Source: Stercorarius parasiticus
Lineage: Eukaryota; Chordata; Aves; Charadriiformes; Stercorariidae
Reading direction: 5' to 3'
NCBI GenBank assembly: GCA_013396915.1
Contig: VWZL01000328.1
Location: forward strand, 124,186 to 188,185
DNA length: 64,000 bases
In this document: positions 1 to 13,100 of the stretch, one piece after another
How positions within the stretch are numbered: position 1 is the first letter of the stretch
How the letters are laid out: every line of letters begins with the position of its first letter
The notes under the pieces: model-generated
Databases searched by the model: none
Seen by the model: only the letters and a program-made list of their open reading frames with translations
What the model was told of the DNA's origin: nothing
Translations under genes and position numbers: made by a program

Positions 1-3000
1 TCGTGTGGTTCATTGAATTTTTAAAAGGCATTAGACAAACACTATTTGGGTGTACATAGGCTGTTAGCTATCAAAGCATCCTTGCAGGGTTAAGTATATT
101 GTGAATATCCCAGCTTTCACTGCAAATAGCTGTTCTGTTAGACAACAAAGAATGTACATGAGCTACATGGCTGAGAAGCAGCTCTTTGGTGTCCAGTGAA
201 CTCAAACTGAAGACTGACCCATGGAAAGCCATTCATAATGACAACAGTCCCTGCAGATGCCTTGTGTCTCTTAAAAGTCGAGCTCATACTGCAATCTTTC
301 CTTCATCGTCAGAGTTAATAAAATCTCTCTTCTATCTGGATGTGTATTTCTGCTATCATGTAGATATTTAATATTTTGAGACTTCTACATCTGTTTAATT
401 TACCAGAAATTCGTCAACAACTTTCAAAGTTATTGTTGTAATGGACAGATAACACACGCACACACGCATACACAAAACATGATCCCACAAGCCTTCTATC
501 ATTAGGCTAATAATGAAGGAACGCAGATATACATAGAAATGGTGGGATCACAGTCCAGAAAGTCTGCACACCATTTCCTGTCCAGGAGATCCAGGCAAAC
601 CATGGTGTTTTACTGAAAGATCATCTGTGTGCACTGGAAAAGCAGCCTTTTATGGCTGCAGTCACTTTGGTTTTGAAAATAATTTTTTTACCTTCAGAAT
701 GTAAAAAAAAAAAATTCAGAAGAAACCAAATCCACAAATACTCTCCATTAAAAGTCCTAATCTTGCACACCTTCTCTGGTAATACCTGCAGTCACTGATA
801 CATTTTGAGCACCCATTGAATATAACAGAAAGCCTGTGGTAGCAATGGTTCTTAACATATGATATTAATATGAAGGATGGATAAAGCATGCACTTGTTTT
901 CTTTATCACACCAATAAAATAAATTATAAAGCTTAGATGATTTTTTTTATAGTCTTGTTTATATTCTAAAGACTAATATTTACAGTTGAAAAAAGAATAC
1001 ATTTACCACAAAACGAGAGTATGAATTCTGCCACTATTAACCTGCACTTTGTGTTATAGTTAGTATATAACACACTTTCCAGAAAAGCAATAATTTAATC
1101 AGTGGCAGAAATTCTCCAGAAAAATGTTTAGTGCTTCATACTCAAACTACTATTTGATTCACCAAATTACATGTTGGTTTTCCTAGATGTAAGAATCTCA
1201 GACTGGAGAATCCTATGAATATTTCATACTTCTTATAGAGATAAACCAGCTTATCTGAGAAGAACGGGTATAATCTATTTAACATATTTGTAAAGCACTG
1301 TTCCTTATGAAAAAAGAATTGTCTTTAAGCTAAGTACTATTCCAAAACTAAAATGCATTAAAATAAGGTTGGCAGGTTGTAATTTTTTTACTCTTTTCTA
1401 TCACTACTCTGTTATTAACAATAATTAAATCATCTAATGTTTTAAGAATTATTATCTTCCAGTAGCAGAAACAAAAAATCAGGACGGTATACAAGTTTTT
1501 AAAATAACTGTAACAGTTATTAAGTTCTATATTCATAGAAATTCATTTCAGCTGCACAGTTGCCTCACTTGAGGAGATGCTGTCAGCCTAACCAAGGGCA
1601 AAAAGAAAAGAACATGACCCATATTCTATAACAAAAGTGAATTAAACATGAATACTACAGGGCATAAGTAAAGCCAGTCATCAAAGCACAGAGACTATTT
1701 CTAAGAGTGAGTAGTATCTTCCATTCTGCTCAGGATCAAAACAAGAACAGAGGTGATACCTTAGGCAAGAAAACAAATATTCTTCACCATGAAAAGTTAT
1801 AAAAAACCCCAGAAATGTTCAAGTAATACACCAAATAATAACACATACACTTTTCAGTTTCATATAGGCATAATCTCCTTCTATATAGACAGATCACATC
1901 TACATAGTATCCAAATGAATACAAAACTCCTGGTGCCGTCATCTTTTGATGAGCATGTTTTACAAAGCAGCACAAGAAGAACAAAGTCCTCTTGTACTTA
2001 AAACCAAGCATCCTTCTGTTAAAACATGCAATAACCATAGTTCCTATTGATTGCTTTCTAAGCACTCCTGGCGATTCATGGATGTCAGGCTGACAATACT
2101 CCATTAAGCAATTCTGGAATAGTCACAACCAGTGACAGACCTCTGTCATCCATCTACAAGCTGTATTTTAGCCCAAACTAACAAAGTACATAAGCACAAA
2201 TGTGGATACAGGGAAGAAACAGAGGATTCAAGGAGGCTCCTGGTCATTTAACACAGGACAGCTCAGCGTATGTGCTTTAACCTGCAAGATGAAGGTAAGG
2301 ATCATGAAGTCAGTTGAAACCTCCTCAGCTGGACAAAGTCCATCTTAAGTATTTGGGCATATATTCTGTGAGGAAGGTGGGCCTGATCACATTTGCAGTG
2401 CTTTGCTAGCTCAAGGCCTGTAGTTTGTTCTGTTTTGACATCTCTTGAAATTCTGGTGAGATACACAAAGTACATTTTGACAGATGTTACAGCACAGCGG
2501 CAAAGCTTTCAGGTGTTTCAGGCACATTAGAGTGACTGGATATAGAATTATAATAAGTCTAGCCATATGAGGCCTAAACAGCCAAAGTATTATTAAAAAT
2601 AAACAAGCCCCAAGAGATACTGGTGTGTATTTTGTTGGAAGGCAGGGAAGCTGGAGGGCATCTTGGGATTGAAGCTTAGGGGTGGAATTTTTCCAGGTAA
2701 GGGATGTCAAGGTGCCTTCCTTTATCAAGGATAGTTGTCTAGACTAGCCAAGACAAACCGGTGCAAAACCAGCAAACAGGACTACTGGCCTCCACCAAGC
2801 AGAAATTACAATTTTGAATCTTGGAAGTGTCTCTCTTCAGAGCAGATAAAGACTAAGAGAAACTAAAACGTATTCATTATAAGCAGAGGCAATTTCAGTC
2901 TTCTTAATGCTCCTGAATACTGTTCAGCTGATCCAGAAGAAACCTAGCAAAGCTTTTTTTAGATGATGCTTGTGGTGCAAATTATGTAAAAAGTGGGTGA

Positions 3001-6000
3001 GGAAGAAAAGCTGATCTGCATTTCAACTTAAAAGTATTTCTGCCCTCAGAACCTAAGCTGTTCCCAAGCCTATGTATATGAACACACATATATACAGAGT
3101 GCAGAAGACAGTGCACCGCTATAAGTGTTGTTTTGGGAGCACCTACCAATTCAGAGTTACAATCTCCATTTAGAAGAAAAAACTGGCATAAACAAATCAT
3201 CTGTTGGACTTTCCAAAATGCAAACATTTTCCTACTGTGTTTGACAGTGCAGACTATGCTCCCATTTCTTTCTGATAAGTAGTTTGTAATGCAATGTGTA
3301 ATTCTATCAAATTTTCCATCGTGTCCTGAAAACACTTCCAATTCAATTTTTTTGAGAAAAAGCTTAAATGACTAGATTAAATTAATTTTAATGTATTTGA
3401 TTTTCTTATTCTTCAATGGCTTAAGAATATTCCTAGAAACATGTACTATAAAGAAAAAAATGACACTGAGTTGTCATTTGCATTCTAAAATAGAAATGCC
3501 TATTTTAGCTACGCTTTTTTAAACCGCATTAAAATACTTCCAGGGAAATCTCACCACTAATATGTGTTTTACAACACTGCCTTCTACAGAGAAAATCCTG
3601 CTCCTATTCACTGTAAATCACTATTTCTGTGAGTTCCATCTGCTGAATGCACTGTATGTTTTTAGCAATGGCTGGGACGCCAGCCACGGATATGCCTGCC
3701 TTCTATTTTAAGTGCAACCTCAGGGCAAGGCTCAAGACCAAATTTGCCAACTGTCCAGCTTGTTTACCCTCAGGAATGCATTCAGAACTGTGTTTAGAAT
3801 AAGCCATACAGCACCTCTGGGTGAAAACCCCAAATATATTCAAGCTCTGCAGAGTACTCACAGGGTCCTTCTTTGCAAGGTGGATGTGGCTGTCTGTGGT
3901 GTGTATGTCCCAAGGTATCCCATCTATACCTGCAGTGACTTTGTCTGAGAGCAGCTATACAAGATGGGCTTTGTAGAGGATGCCAGCATACATGTGTCCC
4001 CCTTGACATATGAGATTTGTAGATAAGCCCCAAGACAATGTGAAAAGCTGGGGCAACATACATGTCACATTTCAGGGTCTTTCTAAGGCTTGCCTTACAA
4101 GCCTAAGCCTCTGAGACGTATCAAGCTTTCATTTAATTCAGTATTCCTATTGGCTGCACTGGGATGCTGAGATGATTATGTCTGTATCTTGATAATGCTG
4201 TATCATTAAATAATAACTAAGAAGTGGCAGGATAACTTTTTAAATAAGAAATCTTTTATTTGAACTGTTCAGATAGTTCCTGCTATTGTGGAAAAAGGGA
4301 AGGGGGAGACCAGAAACTGAAGGCTATATTAGTTATAGTGGGGAAAAAACCCTCCAAAATCACAAAAAGAAATTGAATTTCTTAGCTTAATAAAATTTAT
4401 TAAACGCCACGTGAAAAAACAGCGCAATTTAAGTCAGGGAAAAAATGTTGGTACTTATGTACTTTTTCCTCCTAAAATTTCAAAGGTAATTTGAACAGTT
4501 GAGGGTAATAAGGCTTGAAACGAGTTATGTTGATAGCCCGGCAGTCTCTTAATGGTTCTACCAAGCAGTAAGTAGCTAGAGACAGCTATCAGTGTCCAAT
4601 GATGGTTTACTGAGAGTTAACCTGACAGTGAGGACACCAAAAAAGTTTTAAGGAGAACATAAAAACTTTCCCCTACTCTCAACTTATTTATTATAGTAAA
4701 ATAATGAGAATTTTTTTTCTTACATGTATAGAAATTAAACAAGAGAAAGAAAATCAATGGCAAGGCTCTAATGACTTGGTTCTAATATCTGAATTGGTAA
4801 ACCTTAATTTCCAACAAATTATCACTACACTGTTTGCCTTTTTTTAAGAGGACTTCCATTTTTTGGCTGAATGTTGTTTTGAATATTTACTGTCATGATT
4901 AGATTTAGCACTTTTAAATGCTTATTTTGATGAACAGGAAAACCTGGCTACCAAGAAAAAGTAGTTAGAGGTCTGTTTTTTTATTTCCTTCCCTCGCTCT
5001 CCATTCAAACATGACAAATTTTTTACATTTAAAATAAAATGCAATATGAACATAGCACAGTGAGGTTTTTTTTCAATGTTTATATATTATTGATCACATT
5101 ATGTTAAAACTTGCTTTCTGGAAGACTGAGTGTAGTGCACAACCTAGAAGAACAATTCTTCCTTAAAAAAACAAAACAAATAAAAATAAATGGTGACTAC
5201 TAATATTCTTTCCCTTCAAATTTGTCAAGGAAGTCAGTGAAATGCACTGACACTGTACTGCAGTTTTGCGTGTCAGATCTGGCAATGCCGCTGACCCCAG
5301 TCAGTATTTTCTTGATGATGTATTGCTCTTCATTACCTTTCTACACTATAATTCTTCTGGGATTTGGAACATGTATATAAATAAGATCACTGAGTGTGCC
5401 CAAAATTTAGCTGGCCTAAGGCTGCACAGGGAGGCCCTGATTACAGTCTGCTTTCCATTCCTGTTGCAAAACTCCTCAGTATTGCAACTTATCCCCAGTC
5501 TCCTCCATTTGGAGCTTCAGAGCCCTGATTTGTTAACTTTCTGAGAATATTACAAAGTTCCTTTTCTCCTTCTTGCTAAAGCTGCTGGTAAGAATGCAAG
5601 TCAAGACAGAGTTGAGATTTAAGGTAGTCCTTTCTGTAAAATTTTCATTTATTGAAGAGGTACTTGACACTACAACAGCAGAAGGCTCCTTAAATATGTA
5701 TTTTTACAGTCTGAAGAAAAAGTAAATGTTGAAAAGGCAGATGCCCTATGCTCTTTGAAGTTCTGAAAATCAGTAGTAATAGGTTATTTCTGCTAACTTT
5801 CTGGTGAGAACAAAACCCCAGCATTTTACGTCATTTTTTTCAGTCTTTTGCCATATTATTCTGGTATGCCAGTGCAAATGTGGTATTTGGTGCTGTGCAA
5901 ATAAATACTTAGCATTAAAGAACAGAAAGTGAAGGACCCAATGCTGTTTACCGTGCATTACAGCTATGTTTTTAAGATTGTATCAAAGGCTTTTCATGAT

Positions 6001-6282
6001 TGATGGGAGGAAAGAAAGTAGCATAAAGTCAGCAAAAGAATCCATGTAAAACTTAAATTTAAAAAAACACGATTAATAAGGTTTTGATGTTGTCAGCTGA
6101 TAGCACTTGCGAGATTGCTGCACCTTAATATGGTTCACTGAAATCTGCCTGTGTGCTGTCATTTGCTTTAGTAAACTATAGCTAGCCAAGGAACACACCT
6201 TAACTGATCTGTTTGTTCAGATTATAAAGAAAAAAACTATTCTGAAAGAAAAGGATTAACTCTTGACTCCCTTTCCTTTGAA
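1..6282. other. AKAP7 intron or downstream sequence, no gene seen
   Basis: AT-rich unique sequence. A short CA-rich stretch lies near 450-480 and A/T homopolymer runs near 700 and 940. All open frames are short and lack recognisable motifs, and no CR1 or LTR match was noticed. If the AKAP7 last exon lies further left, this is its last intron. Confidence 0.6.
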
Positions 6283-6938
6283 ATGGAATGGATTGAGAGC
6301 AGCCCTGAGGAGATGGACTTGGGGGTATTGGTTGATCAGAAGCTGGCAATGTGCGCCCACAGCCCAGAAAGCCAACCACATCCTGGGCTGCAACAAAAGC
6401 AGTGTGGCCAGCAGGTCAAGGGAGGTGATTGTACCCCTCTACTCTGCTCTCCTGAGACCTCACCTGGAGTGCTGCATCCAGCTCTGGGACCCTCAGCACA
6501 GGAAAGACATGGACCTATTGGAAAGCACCTCTCCTATGAAGACAGGCTGAGAGAGTCAGGGTTGTTCAGCCTGGAGAAGAGAAGACTCCATGGAGACCTC
6601 ATAGCAGCCTTCCAGTACCTAAAGGGGGCCTACAGGAAAGATGGGGAGGGACTCTTTATCAGGGAGTGTAGTGATAGCATGAGGGGTAATGGTTGTAAAT
6701 TGAAAGAGGGTGATTTAGATTAGATATTAGAAAGAAATTTACTGTGAGGGTGGTGAAACACTAGCACAGGTTGCTCAGAGAAGTTGTGGATGCCCCATCC
6801 CTGGAGGTGTTGAAGGCCAGGTTGGTCTAGTGGTCTAGTAGAAGGTGTCCCTGCAGGGGGGTTGTAACTAGATGATCTTTAAGGTCCCTTCCAACCCAAA
6901 CGATTCTATGATTTTATGATTCTATGAGTCTATGAAAT
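6283..6938 (+). mobile_element. CR1 LINE, 5'-truncated copy
   Basis: The sequence matches the end of CR1 ORF2 (reverse transcriptase C-terminus: [19 protein letters not shown], then SYEDRLRESGLFSLEKRRLHGDL) followed by the 3' UTR. It ends in the diagnostic GATGATCTTTAAGGTCCCTTCCAACCC region and ATTCTATGA repeats. The frame is broken: the stretch between the GPSAQERHGPIG-type segment and the SYEDR block has lost about 20-30 codons, and later stops appear. It is a dead, fairly diverged copy in the AKAP7 intron, antisense to that gene. Confidence 0.9.
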
Positions 6939-9937
6939 AACACATTTCACCTCAAAACTTTCCAGAAAAGGAATCTTTAGATTTGAATATATCCTCAAAT
7001 ACGTCCTTTTCTTTCACAGCCAAATGTCCTTCGAAAAGATCAGCCATAGTGGGAAGAAGGTCTGTGAATGGCATAGGAAGAGAAAAGGATGCTCTGAACA
7101 GTGACCAGATTCAGTACAGAGAATCCTCAATTTTAAATGCTTGACTGGCACACACGTGAAACGTGCAGGAAGTCAGACTGATTACCAAGACTAATGCCCA
7201 GAGGAATTCTAGCCTCCACTGTGCCAACGAGACGAGAAAGCAGCTTAGTCTTCCAAGAAGTTCATTCTCCACCATTGCTAGGGCTTTGACCACTGTCAGC
7301 AGTCAAAACATCTGTGTTCCATGCCTGCACCATGCACCTGTGAGACTCCATAGGAACATCATCTTTTCAACATACCTAAACCAATTCAGCTCAGCAAAGG
7401 GCCAGGTAGGCTTACTGCCCACGCTATAGCAGAGATCAGGCTGGACTATGGAACCACATCTGGCTTTATACTTCATGCAGCTTCAACAGCTATTTTCAGA
7501 AATTCAGCAGTCTCCACCCTGAGTTTCAAACAGAAATCAAGTATGGACCCTTTAGGCTGCCCTCTTGTTTGAATTGTTTTATCTGATTTATGTGCAGCAC
7601 CATGGCTTTCATCCGAGATGCATCATGTAATTTAAAGCAGTATGTATAAGGTTAAGCCCGTTATCTACCCTTGCTAAAACTGATACACGGAGTACAATCT
7701 TTTGTGCTAAACTGTTAAGCTCTGCTCTGAGTATACTGGTTAAACTAAACTTATTTCAGGAACAGCTTTGTTCTCAGTCCTTCCTAAATAGACAGAAATG
7801 GGGCAATGGAAAATATTTCAGGATCTAGCCCACATATTCTAGAATATTGTAAACAGTCTAGCAATCACTTATTGACTGTAATGTTAAAAATATTTTCTTC
7901 CCTTTTACAATTTTTTTCTTGCTATTCTATTTTACACCATGAAAAGGAAAGGGAAAACAGCATGGAATTCAAAATGTTCATTCTCACAAACAGGCACGAA
8001 AAATGCATTCATTTTTCATGTATCTTTGCAGCAAGTGTACTGAATAACCTGCATTTATCACTTGCAGGTGACCCCTTAGCATATCTATGTATCTACCAAC
8101 ACATCATAAATCCATTACCAAAGGACTGAAATTTGGAAAACTGTTGGTGTAATTTTAACTAACAGATATTACACTGCCACAGCTGCGTGTGTGAATCTAT
8201 TGGATTCATCATTGTGAAGAGAAGTGCCAGATAGTCTCTACTAAAAGATCAGGACAGGCAGTAACACTGACTCATTTCTTATGGTATTCTGTTCCAAGGT
8301 TTTCTTGAGACCAAAGCAGAAAACTCATTCTAAATGGAAAGGAAAGGAGAACTAGGAATGCCAGCCAGCCTTTGCTTTCTTGGATGACTGTGAAGTAAAC
8401 TCCTTTTGGTTAGTCGTACACGAATTCTTGTTATTCCTTTCATATATTCTCAGAAAAACTTAAGTACCACAAAAATCATGTCCTTCCCCAAAGTTAACAG
8501 AAACTTCTGCTGGAACCCAGCCATTCTTTTGCTACAGATCAACAGCCTCCTAATTTTAATATCGATTTAAACAAATAGTTCTGCGAGTTTTTCACTGGCC
8601 TGCAATTACAGATGAGATAAAATACTAGAGTTCATTACAATAATGTAAATCTAATTATACTACTTACCCAAGAGACTCAAACATGAACATATGTTTAACA
8701 TAAGAATATACTTACAGATTTAAAATTAAAATACGTGCATTTTCAAATAAACTCAAACCAGTAAGTTTTGTAAGTCATTATGTATAAGAGTATCAACAAT
8801 TAATCTGAATGTTATGTATACCTCAAAGAAGTAAAAAGTAAAGTAAGAACAAGTGAAGCAAAGCTTGTGCATTATGATTTTCTATCACATCTCTACAAAA
8901 AGATGTAAAAGTGATATCTACTTAATACGAAGTTGGTAACATTGAAAGTCCTCCTAGAAATCTAGGGAGTCAAAAGTGAGCTAACAGCGAGGAGTGATTT
9001 ACTGGAAGGTTCTCAAAAAGAGCCAGCTAGCACTACACCTAGAAGACTTCCTCGTATCTTCATCTAAAAACATGTTTATTGTCTTTCAGTCTCAGTTTTT
9101 ACGATTTATTACTATGCGGGAAGTGCATTCTGGAATTTTAGTTTCATATATGAACACCTATTCTATTTGTACAAAAATTACATAATTTTGAGAAAAATAT
9201 TTTCCTTCTTAAAAAGAAATTCAAGAATTGGGAGCTTTGTCTGAGATGCCTGTATTAACCGAGTACATAAGTACTGAGCAGGCATTCCTACACATTTCTT
9301 TACTGCAAGGACACGGTGATATTTCTAAAGGTCAAAAAAAGGGAACGCGATTCTGCATTTGCTGTCAGAGTAAGCAGAGGATACAGTATCTACTAAGTGA
9401 AATGACAAATTCTTTTTCCCTTCCTCAATGTATAGAGAAATACTTCTTTACAAAATGTACTCATGTATAAACAGGCTTTAAAAGAAGTAAAATGGTTTCC
9501 TTTGTTTGCTATGGATTCTGTTTATTTCCATAAAACTTCTGTGTACTGTACAAAGTACAACTGTGTTTCCCTCCTAGAGAAGGGAAAGAGACATTTGTTT
9601 TCATCCTTAGCAATGATAAATATGTTTTGGACATAGGAGAAATCACTGGTTACAACTTCAGTATCTGCTCTGATTTTTAAATTGCTGTTTTATACTAATT
9701 GATAAAATAGGATTTATCTATTTATTTTAATTACAATGTTAAACATGAACTTTTTATTTAAGTGCTAATGAAGCTTTTACATAAGGATGCAAAAGATAGC
9801 ATAGCTTGAAAAATAAGCTAGCAACATGCATACAATCAAAAAAGACGGTCCTTTAAATGGACATTCATGAACATGTCAGTGTATCAGACCCTCCAAACTG
9901 TTTTCAAAGAAAAAGAACATTTCAAAAGAAAAGGAAC
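6939..9937. other. Intronic, no gene seen
   Basis: AT-rich unique sequence between two CR1 fragments. A short duplicated motif (AAAGAAAA-GAACATTT twice) lies at 9905-9940, just before the CR1 start. Nothing else is recognised. Confidence 0.6.
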
Positions 9938-10120
9938 ATTTTGAACAGGCTGCCCAGGGAAGTGGTTGAGTCACCATCCCTGGAGGTATTTAAAAGATGT
10001 ATAGCTGTGGTGCTTAGGGACATGGTTTAGTGGTGGACTTGGCAGTGCTAGGCTAACGGTTGGACTTGATGATCTTAAAGGTCTTTTCCATCTAAACAAT
10101 TCTATGATTCTATGATTCAG
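9938..10120 (+). mobile_element. CR1 LINE, short 3' fragment
   Basis: Only about 180 bp of the CR1 3' end remain. They begin at the ORF2 terminus ([13 protein letters not shown] reading of GAACAGGCTGCCCAGGGAAG), pass through the TTGGACTTGATGATCTTAAAGG segment, and end in ATTCTATGATTCTATGATTC. The TTAGTGGTGGACTTGGCAGTGCTAGG region is shared with the copy at 59.8-60.4 kb, so both belong to related subfamilies. The copy is 5'-truncated and non-coding. Confidence 0.9.
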
Positions 10121-13100
10121 TGAAACATGTACTAACAATACATGAGAAAATTAACATCTGGGCTGTTAAATCCAAAGCCTATGATGGGGAATCTCCTGTG
10201 CAACTGGTAGGAAGCAGCTTTGATATATGTCAAGGTACCATACGAGTCCCATAGTCAAAGGCTGTCCAAAACCACATTTATTCAATGCTTTTCTGGTGTG
10301 CTTTTCTTTAAGCTCCTCCATGTGAACACCACCCACTGTTGTGGCTAAATTGATTAAAAGGTTTCCAGCAAGAAAAGAGCTGCTTAAAAGGAATGTTTTG
10401 CATTACCTCACAGTAAAGTAAGTACTGTGAGTTATGCTATGTAGACATGCATGCATGTGCATATACACAAACATGCAAGCGCACACACACACAGACACAC
10501 ACACATATATATATATATATGTACTGGTAATTTGTCTCTGATGAATACCAAAAAAAGACAAGCACCAAACAGATCATTTAGACAGGAGTGTTGTGTCTGC
10601 CTCCAAAAACTGAATAAAACCCACATATTCTGTTATTGTCGAGCAGTAGAAGTAGTCATGTTCAGAACTGGCTCGAACTGCCTGGGATCCATCTACTTAG
10701 CATCCAGAAACTGGACACTCCCTTTCTTTTATCAGCCACAAGATTAAAAGTCCAGTGGGCATTTTAACATTATGCTTGTGACCTCCTTAGGACTAGACAC
10801 TCCAAGAAATAATCACAGCATTACAGAGTCTGACTTGGGGCAGGGGGCGCTCATTCTTTGGCCCTATGAGATGTCAATTCTTTGCTACTCAGGAGAAGCT
10901 CCTTGAAGAAGGAGACTCCATGCTAAGCTGTTGGTTGTGGCTTTTCCAGCCTTTGGGGGCTTGAATTCCCCCAAGCTGGGGGAAGAAAAAAGCCCTGATG
11001 TCCAATTTGAGTGGGAATTGTAATCAAACAATACATGTAATAAGTATTTCCCCTTCAAAATAAAAAAAGTGAAACACGATTTAAGTACCCATGTATCATC
11101 CACAGAGGATACGTGGTTTTGGATCCCAGTAGGGTGAGATGCCTAACTCAAAAATCAAAGAAAGACAGAGAGGTGTTGATACAGTGTTTTGGTGGGTGTT
11201 TCCCACTGGCTTGTTCAATGCAGCATTTAGTTCAGCCTGCAATTTCTTGACTCTGCTCTGAGATACTGGACTCTGCACACAATTGGAAATGGACGCTTCT
11301 CATTCTAGGGACAAATTCCTACAAAAGATATTCACCTAAAACCTTTCTTTGACGTGTAAGTGTTGTTTATACACAAAGATATATAACAAACCCCTCCTTT
11401 AATACAAAACAGCAGGACTTGTCAATATAATACACCTATCAATCAAATGCACTTTTCAGTCAGGCACGTAACACACATTCAGTCCATGTGTTGTATTTCA
11501 TGGCACAAAACACTGGACCAGGACTGTGGACCAAAGTCTGTTTGGAAAACATCCCTTAAGAGAGAATCTGTAGAGAGAATTCTTACTCTAATGGCACTAA
11601 CAGCAGAAAGTTATTAATATAATTGCACTGACGGACCATTACATTTGAATTTGCACAAATGCAAATTTGCATTGAAAAAATTTATACATGTGACAGAATA
11701 CAACCCCTTACAGATTCTTCCATTAAATTAAAGAAACCAATAAAGACAAAAGTGTTCAAATAAAAAGGCAATAGTCAGAATAGCTATCACTACAAAAGAT
11801 GAACTTATTAAATATATGCAGCTGACTAATTCCATGTGTTTGAGCATTGCAACTCATCTAGAGTCTAGACAAGAGGACTGCTTAGTAGAAGCTCAAAAAC
11901 ATTAAAATATTCAAAAATATTTTGTAGTCAACTACTGCACTCTACTGTATAATTCTTACCTTCAAATCTACCCTACTGTAGAGCAGTATTCTCCCCAAAT
12001 AATATTTTTTTTCTTAGAATTTCATTAGGTAACCCTCCCCACTACTGGCTCTGTACCACCGAAGTCCCAAACTAAGAAAGAAGTGAAGAAAGGGACTGAA
12101 AGTGATTGGAGAGTTTAAAATTGAAAGGGCAGATAAACAATCAGGAAGAACTAAATTTTTAAAATCTCTTAGCCCTTGTTCCTCGTAAGCAACCTGGACA
12201 GTTACAGCATCATGGTGAAAATTGGTAATATAAGCCAACAAAGGCCCCATGAAACAGAGAAGTGGTAAAAATATAGATGATTCTTTATCAGGAAATAATT
12301 TATAATAGTTTAAAAGTAACTAAGGCATTACGATTTACACATCTGTATTTCAAATTACGGATTTAGACTTACTTTGAAATACATGTTTGTTATGCCTACA
12401 ATACAAAGAATTTTGTTATAATATTTTAAACTCCATTTGGAGAAACACTATGTCTTCAAGTGCTTTGTGTTCTTCAAAATTAAGAAAAGCTATCCCCAAG
12501 AACATAATTAACCACTAAGTACATTCAAACCAATCCAGGTAATGAATTATGAAGAAAGATAAACCAGATGTCCTGTATATTTCTGAAAATAAAAAATACA
12601 TATGAAAGGCTCTGACTACATAACTAGATAACTACAAGTCAGTTGGAAGATGTAAATGACTGAGGTAACAGATAATCCAGATTATGGATGGTAATTGATT
12701 AATTTGGAGATTAGCATCTTTACATTTTGGGTATTACATCAGGAAAGGAAATTATAATGTATAGAAAATGGAATTCACCGATAATGAAGATCATAAAGAA
12801 TTCAACCTATGCTTCTAAAAGAGTATATCCAAAGTAGGTACATTTGCCATGCAAAATAATGATTGCTTTTACTTGCTTTCATGTGAAAATAGCATTTCTA
12901 ATATTAAAGATACACTAACGAGCCTCCTCTTCTGTCAAGGCTGTATACCATCCTAATCAAATGATGTAAATTTTTAACATCCAATGTGTTTTGTGTTTGA
13001 AATACGACAGATAGGAATGGGGAAGAAAAACTGTAGGGCTTGCCTGCATTTGAAAGATGAAACAGATTAACACTGGCTGGGAATTTTAAAATACTAAGAG

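Noticed and set aside
10432..10747. Open frames across the (CA)n/(TA)n tract
   Set aside because: Their peptides are simple repeats of His, Thr, Ile and Tyr derived from the microsatellite.
10953..10974. TTGGGGG/CCCCCAA hairpin as a terminator or small RNA
   Set aside because: It is only 7 bp long, with no T run and no promoter. It is too weak to call a feature.
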